Below, in pieces: positions 36,024-44,430 of a stretch of DNA of 64,000 nucleotides; the first letter of the stretch is position 1; the number at the start of each line of letters is the position of its first letter. The position numbers and the translations under genes are program-made. The DNA comes from an uncultured Sphingomonas sp. GTDB taxonomy: Bacteria > Pseudomonadota > Alphaproteobacteria > Sphingomonadales > Sphingomonadaceae. The notes under the pieces were generated by a model. It saw only the letters and a list, made by a program, of their open reading frames with translations, ran no database searches and had not been told where the DNA came from. The stretch spans positions 33,218 to 97,217 of the forward strand of contig NZ_CAJYHX010000002.1 of assembly GCF_913774285.1 (NCBI RefSeq), given 5' to 3'.

Positions 36024-36096
36024 GGAGGTGCCCCCTCCACCACCGCCTGCGGGGGGGGGCGCGCTGCGTCAGCAGCGTGGTAGAGGGGGAATGCCC
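36024..36096. repeat. Partial palindromic repeat after GH2
   Basis: CCCCCTCCACCAC at 36031-36043 and GTGGTAGAGGGGG at 36077-36089 form an inverted repeat around a G-rich, GC-rich centre. It resembles the inner parts of the larger repeats at 19011-19150 and 62846-62981 but lacks their shared ends. It may act as a transcription stop for the GH2 gene. Confidence 0.55.
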
Positions 36097-36147
36097 CGAA
36101 CGCTCGAAAAGGAAAACGCCCCGGCGACGGATCAGCAGCGGAAGCGA

Positions 36148-36224
36148 TGGCAGGGGAGCTCGGATTCGAACCGAGGGCCTTCGGTTTTGGAGACCGACGC
36201 TCTAACCAGCTGAGCTACACCCCT
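36148..36224 (-). tRNA. tRNA-Trp (anticodon CCA)
   Basis: A 77-nt cloverleaf on the minus strand including an encoded 3' CCA. The acceptor begins AGGGGTG, the D arm is AGCTCAGCTGGTTAGAGC, the anticodon loop CTCCAAA gives CCA, and the T arm contains GGTTCGAATCC. One acceptor pair is a T-T mismatch. tRNA-Trp normally stands just upstream of secE. Confidence 0.97.
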
Positions 36225-36299
36225 GTGCGGTCCGCCCCTTTATCGGCCGATTCCGCTTCGGGCAAGAGCCAAGATGCGAACGCCCCACCAAAAAAGAAA

Positions 36300-36327
36300 G
36301 CGCCGCCACGATCCTTCGTGGCGGCGC
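36300..36327 (-). terminator. Terminator of the PEP-CTERM gene
   Basis: An 11-bp perfect stem (GCGCCGCCACG with its complement) with a 6-nt loop is followed on the minus strand by a T-rich run, about 33 bp beyond the stop. Confidence 0.9.
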
Positions 36328-36359
36328 CCCCTCTGCAACGGCGAGGATGTTTTTTTGGT

Positions 36360-36908
36360 TCAGGCGTTCGCGTAGGTGACGCGCGTGCGGCGCGTACGAC
36401 GCATGGCTGCACCGGCCAGGCCGAAGCCGCCGATCATCATGCCCCAGGCGGCCGGCTCGGGCACGCCCGACGGCACGAACACGCCTTGGCCGCCGTACGA
36501 GCCATTGCCGCGCGAGAAGCCGTTGATGGTGATTTCGTTCTGCACGCCGGCCTTGATCGGCACTGCGTTGGCGAAGACGAACTCGTTGACGCCGCTGCCG
36601 AAGAAGCCGGTCAGCTGCACGCCGTTGAAGAACACCGACTTGAGGTCGAGGTCGGTCGGGCCGTTGAACTTCACCGCGCTGGTGATGATCGAACCGCTCG
36701 CCATGCCGTCGGTCGGCAGGGTGAACTGGTAGATGTGGGTGAAGTTGCCGGCCTTGATGCCCGACTGACCGAAGCTGGTCGAGATCGAGCCATCGGCGTC
36801 AGTCGAGATATTCATGTCGGCCGGACCGAAATAGGTTGCGGCCTGGGCAGGTGCGACAGCGACAAGCGCTGCGGCGGTGGCAGCCGCCGCCATAAGCGTA
36901 CGATACAT
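36360..36908 (-). CDS. PEPxxWA-CTERM protein
   Basis: 182 aa from the ATG at 36908 (GGGAGA nine bases upstream). A signal peptide (about 1-23, ending AQA-A) precedes a beta-sandwich-like domain. The C terminus is GVPEPAAWGMMIGGFGLAGA followed by basic residues, the PEPxxWA sorting signal. It has a FxDxF-like mid-section and its own terminator, so it is a single-gene unit. Function unknown; such proteins are exported and associated with extracellular polysaccharide in sphingomonads. Confidence 0.85.
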   Translation of the reverse strand: MYRTLMAAAATAAALVAVAPAQAATYFGPADMNISTDADGSISTSFGQSGIKAGNFTHIYQFTLPTDGMASGSIITSAVKFNGPTDLDLKSVFFNGVQLTGFFGSGVNEFVFANAVPIKAGVQNEITINGFSRGNGSYGGQGVFVPSGVPEPAAWGMMIGGFGLAGAAMRRTRRTRVTYANA

Positions 36909-37029
36909 TCGGGGTGTCTCCCTTAACGGCAAGTGAACCATTGCAGTGCAGGCGAGACCCTTGGCGGGTTCCAAAGTTCCAAATGAAAAAAACGGGTTAT
37001 GTCCCAATCCGGGAACGTGTCACCGCAAC

Positions 37030-39393
37030 TCACGCGCGCGCGCGGGTCGTTTCGTTACCGTTTCGCGACACGATGAGCCGTGCTTCGTGCACGGGGAGCG
37101 GGCGGCCGAAGTAATAGCCCTGCGCGCGCGTGCAGCCGAGCGCCTGCACCATCTCATGCTCCTGCTCCGTTTCCACCCCCTCGGCGGTCGTCGCCATGCC
37201 CAGGCTGTCGGCGAGCGCGACCACCGCGCGGATGATCGCGATCGCCTCGCGGGTGCCGCGCGCGGCGTTCTGGACGAAGCTGCGGTCAATCTTGATCGCG
37301 TTGAACCGGGTATGGGCGAGATAGCCGAGCGACGAATAGCCGGTGCCGAAATCGTCGAGGCTGAGGCGCACGCCGAGATCGAGAATCTGTTCCAGCACGC
37401 TCACCGCCGCGGTGCCCTCGCGCAGGAACACGCTCTCGGTGACTTCCAGCTCAAGCCGGTCCGGGTCCAGGCCCGAGGCGGCGAGCGCCTGGGCGACCAG
37501 CGTGGCGAAGGCCGGATTGTGGAGCTGTTCCGAGCTGACGTTGATCGCAATGCGGGCGGGCGCGCTCCAGCGCGCGGCTTCGTCGCAGGCGGTGCGCAGC
37601 ACCCATTCGCCGATCGCGCCGATCAGCCGTGCTTCCTCGGCCAGCGGGATGAACTTGGCGGGCGGGATCGCGCCCAGCTCCGGATGTGTCCAGCGCAGCA
37701 GCGCCTCGAAGCCGAGCAGACCGCCGGTGCGGGCATTGACCACCGGCTGGTAGGCCAACTGCATCTCGCCCTTCTCGACCGCGCCGCGCAGCGCGATTTC
37801 GAGCACGCGGCGTTCCTCCGCGGCGACGTGGAGCTGGGGCTCATAGGCGTGGAACACCCCGCCGCCCTTGTCCTTCGAGCGGTAGAGCGCGAGATCGGCC
37901 GAGCGCACCAGCGTCTCCGCGGTGCGGCCGTCGCGCGGCGCCAGCGCCAGGCCGACCGAGGCGCCGATATAGAGGGTGTGCTGGTCGAGCTCATAGGGGC
38001 GCGACACCGTGTCGATGATCGTCTGGGCAAGCGCCTCCACCCGGGCGGTATCCCGCGCGTCGCGGACCACCACGGCGAACTCGTCGCCGCCCAGCCGGCC
38101 GATCATCTCGGTCTCGCTCACCAGGCTGCGCAGCCGCCGGGCGACGCGCTGGAGCAGCCGGTCGCCGACCGGGTGGCCGAGCGTGTCGTTGACCGCCTTG
38201 AAGCGATCGAGGTCGATCATCATGAAGGCGCAGCGCGCGCCCCATTTGTCGGCCTCGGTCATTGCCGTAGCGAGCGCTTCGTTGATGTGCAGGCGGTTGG
38301 GCAGGCCGGTCAGCGTGTCGAACCGCGCCATGCGGTGGATCTGGTCGGTGGCGCGGCGCTGCTCGGTGACGTCCGAGCTGACTCCGCGGAACCCGGCAAA
38401 TGCGCCGCGCTCATCAAACTTGGGGCTGGCCGATATCTGCCACCAGCGGCGGTCCCCCTCGAGGTCGATCGGGATCGCAAGGTCGGCAAAGGGCTCGCGG
38501 CGCTTCAGCTTGTCGGCGAGGTCGTGCAGTTCCTGGGTGAACTGGCCAGTTTCCCAGCCGGGGCCGGCGAGCAGCTGAAGCAGCGGCAGTCCGGCGAGGG
38601 TGCCGGGTTCCAGGCCGAGCGATGCGGCGAGCCGCGGGCTGGCGCGGACGACGCGGCGCTGGGCATCGACTTCCCACAGCCAGTCGGACGAGGCGTCCTC
38701 GAATTCGCGGAGCAGCAGGCTCACCGTCTGGTCGCGCTCGGCCAGCGCCATTTCATTGGCGCGCAGCAGCACCAGGGTACGGGCGCGGCAGTAACTGCTG
38801 ACGCTGAGCAGCAGGACGAGGAAGGCGGCGGCGGCGGCGAGGAAGGGGGCGCCGACCAGCAATAGCGTGACGATGCAGGTGATGCCCAGCAACCCGATGA
38901 AGGAAAGGCTGGCCAGTGGCAGCACTCCCATCGTCACCGCCGAGGCGATCAGTACCAAGCTTGTCGCCGCCCAGAGATCGAGACTCGCCCTTGCCGTGGC
39001 AATCGCGCCGAAGGCGAGCGGGAGGATCGACCAGGCCAGCCCCATCGCGATCCCTTCGGGCGCGGTGCGGCGGATGTCCTGGACGGTTGCGGTGAGACCG
39101 CTGTCGTCGCGCCAGCCGAGCCGGCGCAGCGTAATCCAGAGGGCTGCACCCAGCGCCAGCGCCATCCAGCAGACGAGCAGCGTGTGCGGCGCAAGCGGCG
39201 CAAGCGCGAGCGCCGCCATGGCGACGGCACCGACATTGGCGGAGAAGAACAGCAGCGCCGAACGACGCCCGGCGTGCAGCTGCGCGGCGCGCATGCGTGG
39301 CCAGTCGATCGTGTCGCTGGGGTCGCTCAGGCCCAGCAGCGCACGCGCGTCGACTCGCGGCTGAATCAACGGTGTCGTGGAGGAGCTGCTCAC
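37030..39393 (-). CDS. Membrane-bound PAS-GGDEF-EAL cyclic-di-GMP enzyme
   Basis: 787 aa; the start is a GTG at 39393 with no strong ribosome binding site, so it is approximate. About five membrane helices (about 45-205) are followed by a PAS domain (about 230-350), GGDEF (about 350-515) and EAL (about 525-780). The GGDEF motif is intact (RLGGDEFAVVV) but no RxxD inhibitory site stands before it. The EAL domain keeps FEALLRW, LELEVTE, DDFGTGYSSLGYL, IKIDRSFV and AEGVET, so phosphodiesterase activity is likely. It probably links a membrane or PAS-sensed signal to c-di-GMP level, controlling motility or biofilm. Confidence 0.92.
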   Translation of the reverse strand: MSSSSTTPLIQPRVDARALLGLSDPSDTIDWPRMRAAQLHAGRRSALLFFSANVGAVAMAALALAPLAPHTLLVCWMALALGAALWITLRRLGWRDDSGLTATVQDIRRTAPEGIAMGLAWSILPLAFGAIATARASLDLWAATSLVLIASAVTMGVLPLASLSFIGLLGITCIVTLLLVGAPFLAAAAAFLVLLLSVSSYCRARTLVLLRANEMALAERDQTVSLLLREFEDASSDWLWEVDAQRRVVRASPRLAASLGLEPGTLAGLPLLQLLAGPGWETGQFTQELHDLADKLKRREPFADLAIPIDLEGDRRWWQISASPKFDERGAFAGFRGVSSDVTEQRRATDQIHRMARFDTLTGLPNRLHINEALATAMTEADKWGARCAFMMIDLDRFKAVNDTLGHPVGDRLLQRVARRLRSLVSETEMIGRLGGDEFAVVVRDARDTARVEALAQTIIDTVSRPYELDQHTLYIGASVGLALAPRDGRTAETLVRSADLALYRSKDKGGGVFHAYEPQLHVAAEERRVLEIALRGAVEKGEMQLAYQPVVNARTGGLLGFEALLRWTHPELGAIPPAKFIPLAEEARLIGAIGEWVLRTACDEAARWSAPARIAINVSSEQLHNPAFATLVAQALAASGLDPDRLELEVTESVFLREGTAAVSVLEQILDLGVRLSLDDFGTGYSSLGYLAHTRFNAIKIDRSFVQNAARGTREAIAIIRAVVALADSLGMATTAEGVETEQEHEMVQALGCTRAQGYYFGRPLPVHEARLIVSRNGNETTRARA

Positions 39394-39711
39394 GCCGGTT
39401 ACATAGCGGCGTCAGGTTAGCGAGAAGTTAGGGTGCCGCTAAAATGGAGGTGAATAGGTCCATTTTCGCGGTGCGGTCCCCGGCGTTACCATCGCGGGTG
39501 GGGGCATGGACGTGTCCCGCGTCAAAACTGCGCGTCATTCCCGCGAAGGCGGGAATCCGTTGCCCTGGGCGCTGGGGGAAGGAACCGCTACATCAGCGCC
39601 AATGGATCCCCGCCTTTGCGGGGATGACGATAGGCGTGGGGTGGGGGGGGGCGCCGGGGCCACCGTTGGGCAGGCTGCCGGCCGGGCACTGCACCCGGCC
39701 GGAGCGGCAGT
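39394..39711. other. Intergenic region with paired palindromes
   Basis: No gene is supported in these 318 bp between the c-di-GMP enzyme start and the acyl-AMP ligase stop. It contains the inverted-repeat pair described at 39534-39628; the rest shows no recognisable structure. Confidence 0.5.
39534..39628. repeat. REP-type palindrome pair
   Basis: GTCATTCCCGCGAAGGCGGG begins at 39534 and its near-complement (GGATCCCCGCCTTTGCGGGG followed by ATGAC) ends at 39628, each being a hairpin and the two together forming a larger inverted repeat. The GTCATTCCCGCGAAGGCGGGAAT-type unit is widespread in proteobacterial intergenic DNA. It may also end transcription of the acyl-AMP ligase gene. Confidence 0.8.
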
Positions 39712-41490
39712 TCAGGCGGCGACCGCGTAGGGCTTGATCTCGCCGTTCAGATAGAGGTTGCGCGCCTTGGCGCGGCTGAGCTTGCCCGAGCTGGTGCGCG
39801 GCAGCGTGCGCGGCGGCACGAGCTCGACGACGCAGTTCATGCCGGTGACCGAGCGGACGCGCTCGCGGATCTCCTCGCGCAGGCGCAGCCGCTCCTGCTC
39901 GTCCGAGGTGCGGCATTGGACCAGCACGGCCGGCGTCTCTTCGCCACCGGGGGTGGTGATCGCGAAGGCGGCGATGTCGCCCTGCTTGAAGCCGGGCAGC
40001 TGCTCCACCGCCCATTCGATGTCCTGCGGCCAGTGGTTCTTGCCGTTGACGATGATCATGTCCTTGGCGCGGCCGACGATGTAGATATAGCCGTCCGACA
40101 TATAGCCCATGTCGCCGGTATCCAGCCAGCCATCGACCATGCACGCCTCGGTGGCGGCCTCGTCGCGGAAATAGCCGACCATTACCGACGGGCCCTTGCA
40201 CCAGACCTTGCCGATCGCCTTCTCTGGGAGCGGCGTACCGTCTTCCTCGCGCACCTCGATCGTCATGTCGCGCACCGGCTTGCCGCAATTCACCACCGCG
40301 CGGTAGCGCTGCGGGCGATCGGCGCGGGCGACGCCGCCGGAGAGCTGGGTCTCTTCGACCAGCTCGACGACGATGCCTTCGCCCGGCGGCATGATCGACA
40401 CGGCCAGCGTCGCTTCGGCCAGGCCGTAGCTCGGCATGAAGGCGGTCGCCTTGAAGCCGGCATCGGCGAAGGCGTCGACGAAGCGCTGCATCACGTCCGG
40501 GCGGATCATGTCGGCGCCGTTGCCGGCGATGCGCCAGCGGGCGAGATCGAAGCGGTCGCTTGCCTTGGTCTGGCTCGACATGCGGCGGGCGCAGATGTCG
40601 TAGCCGAAGGTCGGCGAATAGGAGATGCTGGTGCCGGGATTGCGGCTGATCAGATCCAGCCACGCCAGCGGGCGCCGGGCGAAATCCTCGGTCTTCATGT
40701 AATCGGTCGAGACCTGGTTGGCGACCGGCGACAGGAAGCAGCCGACCAGGCCCATGTCATGGTACCAAGGCAGCCAGGAGATGCAGCGATCGGCGTCGAC
40801 CAGCTCCATCCCGTGGCTGTGCGCCGCGAGATTGTTGAGCAGCGCGTGGTGCGTGATCGCGACGCCGTGCGGGAAGCGGGTCGAGCCGCTCGAATATTGC
40901 AGATACGCGATGTCGTCCGGCTTGGCCTGCGGCAGCGGCGCCTCGGGGGCGGCGCGCTCGCCGAAGGCCTGCCAGTCGGTCGCGTCTACATTGGTCAGCC
41001 GCGCGGCCTCGGCGCACATCGCACCGATTTCGGGCGGGTAGATCAGCAGCGTGGGGTCGCAGCTTTCGAGCTGGACGCGGAGCTGGTCGATATAGGATTG
41101 CGCACCGCCGAAGCTGGTCGGCAGCGGCAGCGGCACCGGCCAGGCACCGGCATAGATCACGCCGAAGAACAGCGAGGCGAATTCCGGCCCGGTCTCCGCG
41201 ATCAGCGCAATGCGATCCTCCGGCTGGATGCCGGCGGCGATCAGGCGGCGCGCCTGTTCGAGCGCGTCGGCACGCAGTTCGGCGAAGCGATAGGGCTGCA
41301 CCAGCTTGCCCCGCGCATCGTGAAAGTTGAAGCCGCGCACACCCTGGGCCGCGTAATCGAGCGCGGCACCCAGCGTTTCGAAGTCAGCGAAACGGCGCGG
41401 GAGCGTGTCTTCCGTGGGCGTGGGCGTAAGCGCTGCCATATCCACCGTTTCGAGCGATCCCGTTTCGTCCAATACCATTCTTTTTCTCAT
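39712..41490 (-). CDS. Fatty-acyl-AMP ligase (ANL superfamily)
   Basis: 592 aa from the ATG at 41490; an ATG at 41478 is equally possible because the AGGGG upstream is badly spaced for either. Adenylation motifs are present: the P-loop-like LQYSSGSTRFPHG, MPSYGLAEATLAVSI and the hinge region DTGDMGYMSDGYIYIVGRAK. Similarity in style is to FadD32/FAAL enzymes, which make acyl-adenylates for carrier proteins, rather than to CoA ligases, but the FAAL-specific insertion was not verified. No acyl carrier protein, polyketide synthase or NRPS gene is nearby, so the acceptor is unknown. Confidence 0.75.
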   Translation of the reverse strand: MRKRMVLDETGSLETVDMAALTPTPTEDTLPRRFADFETLGAALDYAAQGVRGFNFHDARGKLVQPYRFAELRADALEQARRLIAAGIQPEDRIALIAETGPEFASLFFGVIYAGAWPVPLPLPTSFGGAQSYIDQLRVQLESCDPTLLIYPPEIGAMCAEAARLTNVDATDWQAFGERAAPEAPLPQAKPDDIAYLQYSSGSTRFPHGVAITHHALLNNLAAHSHGMELVDADRCISWLPWYHDMGLVGCFLSPVANQVSTDYMKTEDFARRPLAWLDLISRNPGTSISYSPTFGYDICARRMSSQTKASDRFDLARWRIAGNGADMIRPDVMQRFVDAFADAGFKATAFMPSYGLAEATLAVSIMPPGEGIVVELVEETQLSGGVARADRPQRYRAVVNCGKPVRDMTIEVREEDGTPLPEKAIGKVWCKGPSVMVGYFRDEAATEACMVDGWLDTGDMGYMSDGYIYIVGRAKDMIIVNGKNHWPQDIEWAVEQLPGFKQGDIAAFAITTPGGEETPAVLVQCRTSDEQERLRLREEIRERVRSVTGMNCVVELVPPRTLPRTSSGKLSRAKARNLYLNGEIKPYAVAA

Positions 41491-41599
41491 GCCCCTGTGA
41501 GGTAGCAGGTCGTTGTGCCCCCACAACGCAGTTTTCCGTATGCGCTCTGCTACGCAGTATCGTTCAAAATCGGTTGGCAGTGTGGCACAATCAAGGCGC

Positions 41600-42142
41600 A
41601 TGCCCGGTCCGTCCCATTCCAAGCCACCCCTCGTCGCCGCCGATCTCGATCGGCTGGCGCTGCGCTATGTCGAGCGTTTCGCCACCACGCGTGCGCGCCT
41701 CGCCGCCTACCTCACCCGTAAGCTGCGCGAGCGCGGATGGGAAGGGGAGGGCCCGCCCGATCCGATGGCGGTGGCCGAACGGATGGCGACACGCGGCTAT
41801 GTCGACGATCGCAGCTTCGCGGAGGCGCGGGTGCGCTCCATGGGGCGGCGCGGACTGGGGGGGCGCCGGGTAGAGATGGCGCTGCGCCACGACGGCATTG
41901 ATGCCGAGGACAGCGCCGATCTCGCCGAGGCGATCGAGGCCGACGCCTTCCGCAATGCGATCATTTTTGCTCGTCGCCGCCGATTCGGACCTTTCGCTGC
42001 GACCCCTGCGGATCGTGATCTTCGCAAAAAGCAAGTCGCTGCATTTTTACGGGCGGGCCATCCGCCTGAGATTGTGCATAGAATATTGCAGATGGCGCCG
42101 GGGGAGGAGCCGGAGGACCTGCCCGGGGCGGGACATTCCTGA
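41600..42142 (+). CDS. recX: Regulatory protein RecX
   Basis: 180 aa from the ATG at 41600 with AAGG upstream. It is built of tandem three-helix RecX modules: YVERFATTRARLAAYLTRKL, AERMATRGYVDDRSFAEARV and a C-terminal third module with FLRAGHPPEIVHRIL. RecX modulates RecA filament growth. It is not next to recA here, which is common in alphaproteobacteria. Confidence 0.8.
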   Translation: MPGPSHSKPPLVAADLDRLALRYVERFATTRARLAAYLTRKLRERGWEGEGPPDPMAVAERMATRGYVDDRSFAEARVRSMGRRGLGGRRVEMALRHDGIDAEDSADLAEAIEADAFRNAIIFARRRRFGPFAATPADRDLRKKQVAAFLRAGHPPEIVHRILQMAPGEEPEDLPGAGHS

Positions 42143-42207
42143 TCGCACAAAGCGATTCCCCTCCCCGCTAATGCTGTGTTAATGTTACGGGTGTGGGGGT
42201 AACGATA

Positions 42208-42792
42208 ATGCGTGCTGAACAACAGCTAGCGTCTGAACACTATCCGGAGGCATCCGAAGGCGAAGTTCGGTTCGGGGGCGATACCGAGATGGACGAACGG
42301 GTCTATCGCGGCGTCATCAAATGGTTCGATGTGACGCGCGGCTTCGGTTTTCTGGTCGCGGACGATCCCAGCGTCGGCGACATCCTGATCCATTTCTCGG
42401 TTCTCCAGGACCATGGCCGGCGCAGCGTGCCGGAAGGCGCGCGGATCGAATGCGTGGCGGTGCAGCGGCAGCGGGGGCTGCAGGCGAAGACCATCCTTTC
42501 CATCGACCTCAGCACCGCAGTCGAGCCGGTCAAGCGCCCGACCGAGCGGGTGGAGCGCCTCAAACTGATCGGCGAGGCCGGGCCGTTCGAGCCGGTGTCG
42601 GTGAAGTGGTTCAATCGGCTGAAGGGCTATGGCTTCCTCGTCCGCGCGAGCGACACCGCCGACATCTTCGTCCACATGGAAACGCTGCGCCGCGCCGGCG
42701 TCGAGGAAGTCGAGCCTGGCCAGCCGCTGCGCGCCCGCATCGTCGATGGCGAGAAGGGCCCGCTCGCGGTCGCGGTCGAAAGACCGCTCTGA
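42208..42792 (+). CDS. Double cold-shock-domain protein
   Basis: 194 aa from the ATG at 42208; an upstream in-frame GTG at 42193 overlaps its probable G-rich ribosome binding site. Two cold-shock domains are seen at about 30-100 ([19 protein letters not shown]) and 125-192 ([33 protein letters not shown]), each with RNP-type aromatic motifs. The tandem form is typical of alphaproteobacteria. It probably acts as an RNA chaperone. Confidence 0.9.
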   Translation: MRAEQQLASEHYPEASEGEVRFGGDTEMDERVYRGVIKWFDVTRGFGFLVADDPSVGDILIHFSVLQDHGRRSVPEGARIECVAVQRQRGLQAKTILSIDLSTAVEPVKRPTERVERLKLIGEAGPFEPVSVKWFNRLKGYGFLVRASDTADIFVHMETLRRAGVEEVEPGQPLRARIVDGEKGPLAVAVERPL

Positions 42793-42843
42793 GCCGCTGA
42801 GGGGAGTTGCCGAGCGCTGCGCTTGGCGGTATCGGGCAGAGCC

Positions 42844-43236
42844 ATGGGACTTCCTTTTCCGATCTTCACCTGGTGGAACGGCGCCACGTTTGGCACTCGC
42901 ATGGGACTGCGCGGCAAGAAGCGCGTCGGCGAGGATTCGCTCGGTAACCTCTATTTCGAGGGCGGGCGCGATCCCAACGGCATTCCGCGCCGCTGGGTGA
43001 TCTATAAGGGGTCCAACGACGCCAGCCGCATTCCGCCGGAATGGTTCAGCTGGCTGTCGCACCAGATCGACGGCACGCCCGATGAGTCGCTGCCGCCTGT
43101 CCGCGCCTGGGAAAAGCCCGCCGAGCCGAATCACACCGGCACCGAACTCGCCTATCGCCCGCCGGGTGCGCTCGAAAAGGGTGCCCGCCGGGTCAAGGCC
43201 ACCGGCGATTACGAGGCCTGGACCCCCGACGCATGA
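42844..43236 (+). CDS. NADH:ubiquinone oxidoreductase NDUFA12-family subunit
   Basis: 130 aa from the ATG at 42844. It shows the family pattern: FTWWNGATFGTR, VGEDSLGNLYFEGG, RRWVIYKGSNDASRIPPEWF and SWLSHQIDGTPDE. This supernumerary complex I subunit is shared by alphaproteobacteria and mitochondria. It overlaps the start of the following DUF2155 gene by 4 bp (ATGA), a linkage common in this class. Confidence 0.92.
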   Translation: MGLPFPIFTWWNGATFGTRMGLRGKKRVGEDSLGNLYFEGGRDPNGIPRRWVIYKGSNDASRIPPEWFSWLSHQIDGTPDESLPPVRAWEKPAEPNHTGTELAYRPPGALEKGARRVKATGDYEAWTPDA

Positions 43237-43865
43237 AGGCTGCGGCGGCGCTGCTCGCGCTCGCGCTGGCCGGATGTTCGGGTAGCGGAAGCGGCAACGG
43301 TGCTGCCGGCGGCGACAATGCCGGCGACGAGCTGGTGATTACCGGCGGCGGCGACGCGCAGGGTGTCGATACCGTTTCGACCGGGCCCGACAATGCCGTC
43401 GTCGAGGCCGCGGCAACGCCGATGCGCGAGCGCGTCGCGGTGCTGGGCGTGCTCAACAAGCGCAACGGCGTCGAGCGCGAGATCACGCTCAAGCCCGGCC
43501 AGGCCGCCCGCATCGACGGGCAGGTGACCGTCCGCCTGCGCGCCTGCGAGCGCACCGCCCCCTGGGAGCAGGACCGGCTGACCGGCGCCTTCGTGCAGAT
43601 GGACGTGCGCCGCGAGGACCAGCGCTGGCACCGCGTCTTCTCCGGCTGGCTCTACAAGGAGCAGCCGGCGCTCAACGTCGTCCAGAACCCGATCTACGAC
43701 GTGTGGCCCAAGAGCTGCGCGATGACCTTCCGCGAGAGCGGCGCGGACACGGTGCCGGCCTCGTCGCCCGGTGCATCGAGCGCGAAGAGGTCGCCAGAGG
43801 CCGAGGGCGGCAACGACACCGCGCCGGTCGAATCGCCGAGCGCCGCGCCCAGCAACGCGACATAA
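43233..43865 (+). CDS. DUF2155 lipoprotein
   Basis: 210 aa. A lipoprotein signal with LALAGC opens the protein, then a Gly/Asn/Asp-rich spacer and the DUF2155 domain (about 65-160: VAVLGVLNKRNGVEREITLK, LRACERTAPWEQD, FSGWLYKEQPALNVVQNPIY). The last about 55 residues are low-complexity Ser/Pro/Ala, and this segment lies antisense to the end of aat over 172 bp. The family is alphaproteobacterial, of unknown function, and usually sits beside NDUFA12. Confidence 0.88.
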   Translation: MKAAAALLALALAGCSGSGSGNGAAGGDNAGDELVITGGGDAQGVDTVSTGPDNAVVEAAATPMRERVAVLGVLNKRNGVEREITLKPGQAARIDGQVTVRLRACERTAPWEQDRLTGAFVQMDVRREDQRWHRVFSGWLYKEQPALNVVQNPIYDVWPKSCAMTFRESGADTVPASSPGASSAKRSPEAEGGNDTAPVESPSAAPSNAT

Positions 43866-44428
43866 TCGTCCCGCGGGATCTCGATCGCGCCGAGCGAGGC
43901 GAGGTGATCGGTGATGAACTGGCAATCGAGCAGGCGGAACCCGCCGGCCTGCAGCCGCGCGACGAGATGGGTCAGCGCTACCTTCGACGCATCGCGCACC
44001 CGGGTGACCATCGATTCGCCGAAAAATGCGCGGCCGAGCGCCAGGCCGTAGAGCCCACCGGCGAGCTGGTCGCCCTCCCAGCATTCGATCGAATGCGCAT
44101 AGCCTAGCCGGTGGAGTTCGATGAAGGCACGTTCGATCGCGCCGTTGATCCAGGTCTCCGGCCGGTCCTGGGCGCTTTCGGCGCACAGGCGGATCATGCC
44201 GGCGAAATCGCGGTCGACCGTCACCGTGAAGCGGTCCGACAGCACCACCTTGCGCAGCGAGCGCGACAGATGGAAGCCATCGAGCGGCAGTACCCCGCGC
44301 AGCTTGGGTTCGACCCAATAGACCGATCCGGCGTCGCGGGCATCGGCCATCGGGAACACGCCCATGGCATAGGCGCGCAGCACCAGCGCGGGATCGAGTT
44401 CCTTGGGGGGCGAGCGGCGGTGGACCAT
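43694..44428 (-). CDS. aat: Leucyl/phenylalanyl-tRNA-protein transferase
   Basis: 244 aa from the ATG at 44428. Signatures are AYAMGVFPM, ETWINGAIERAFIELHRLGY, GGLYGLALGRAFFGESM and LLDCQFITDHLASLGA. The enzyme adds Leu or Phe to N-terminal Arg/Lys of proteins, feeding the ClpS/ClpAP N-degron route. It begins 2 bp after the ParA-type gene. Its C-terminal 57 codons overlap the convergent DUF2155 gene. Confidence 0.95.
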   Translation of the reverse strand: MVHRRSPPKELDPALVLRAYAMGVFPMADARDAGSVYWVEPKLRGVLPLDGFHLSRSLRKVVLSDRFTVTVDRDFAGMIRLCAESAQDRPETWINGAIERAFIELHRLGYAHSIECWEGDQLAGGLYGLALGRAFFGESMVTRVRDASKVALTHLVARLQAGGFRLLDCQFITDHLASLGAIEIPRDDYVALLGAALGDSTGAVSLPPSASGDLFALDAPGDEAGTVSAPLSRKVIAQLLGHTS

Positions 44429-44430
44429 GG

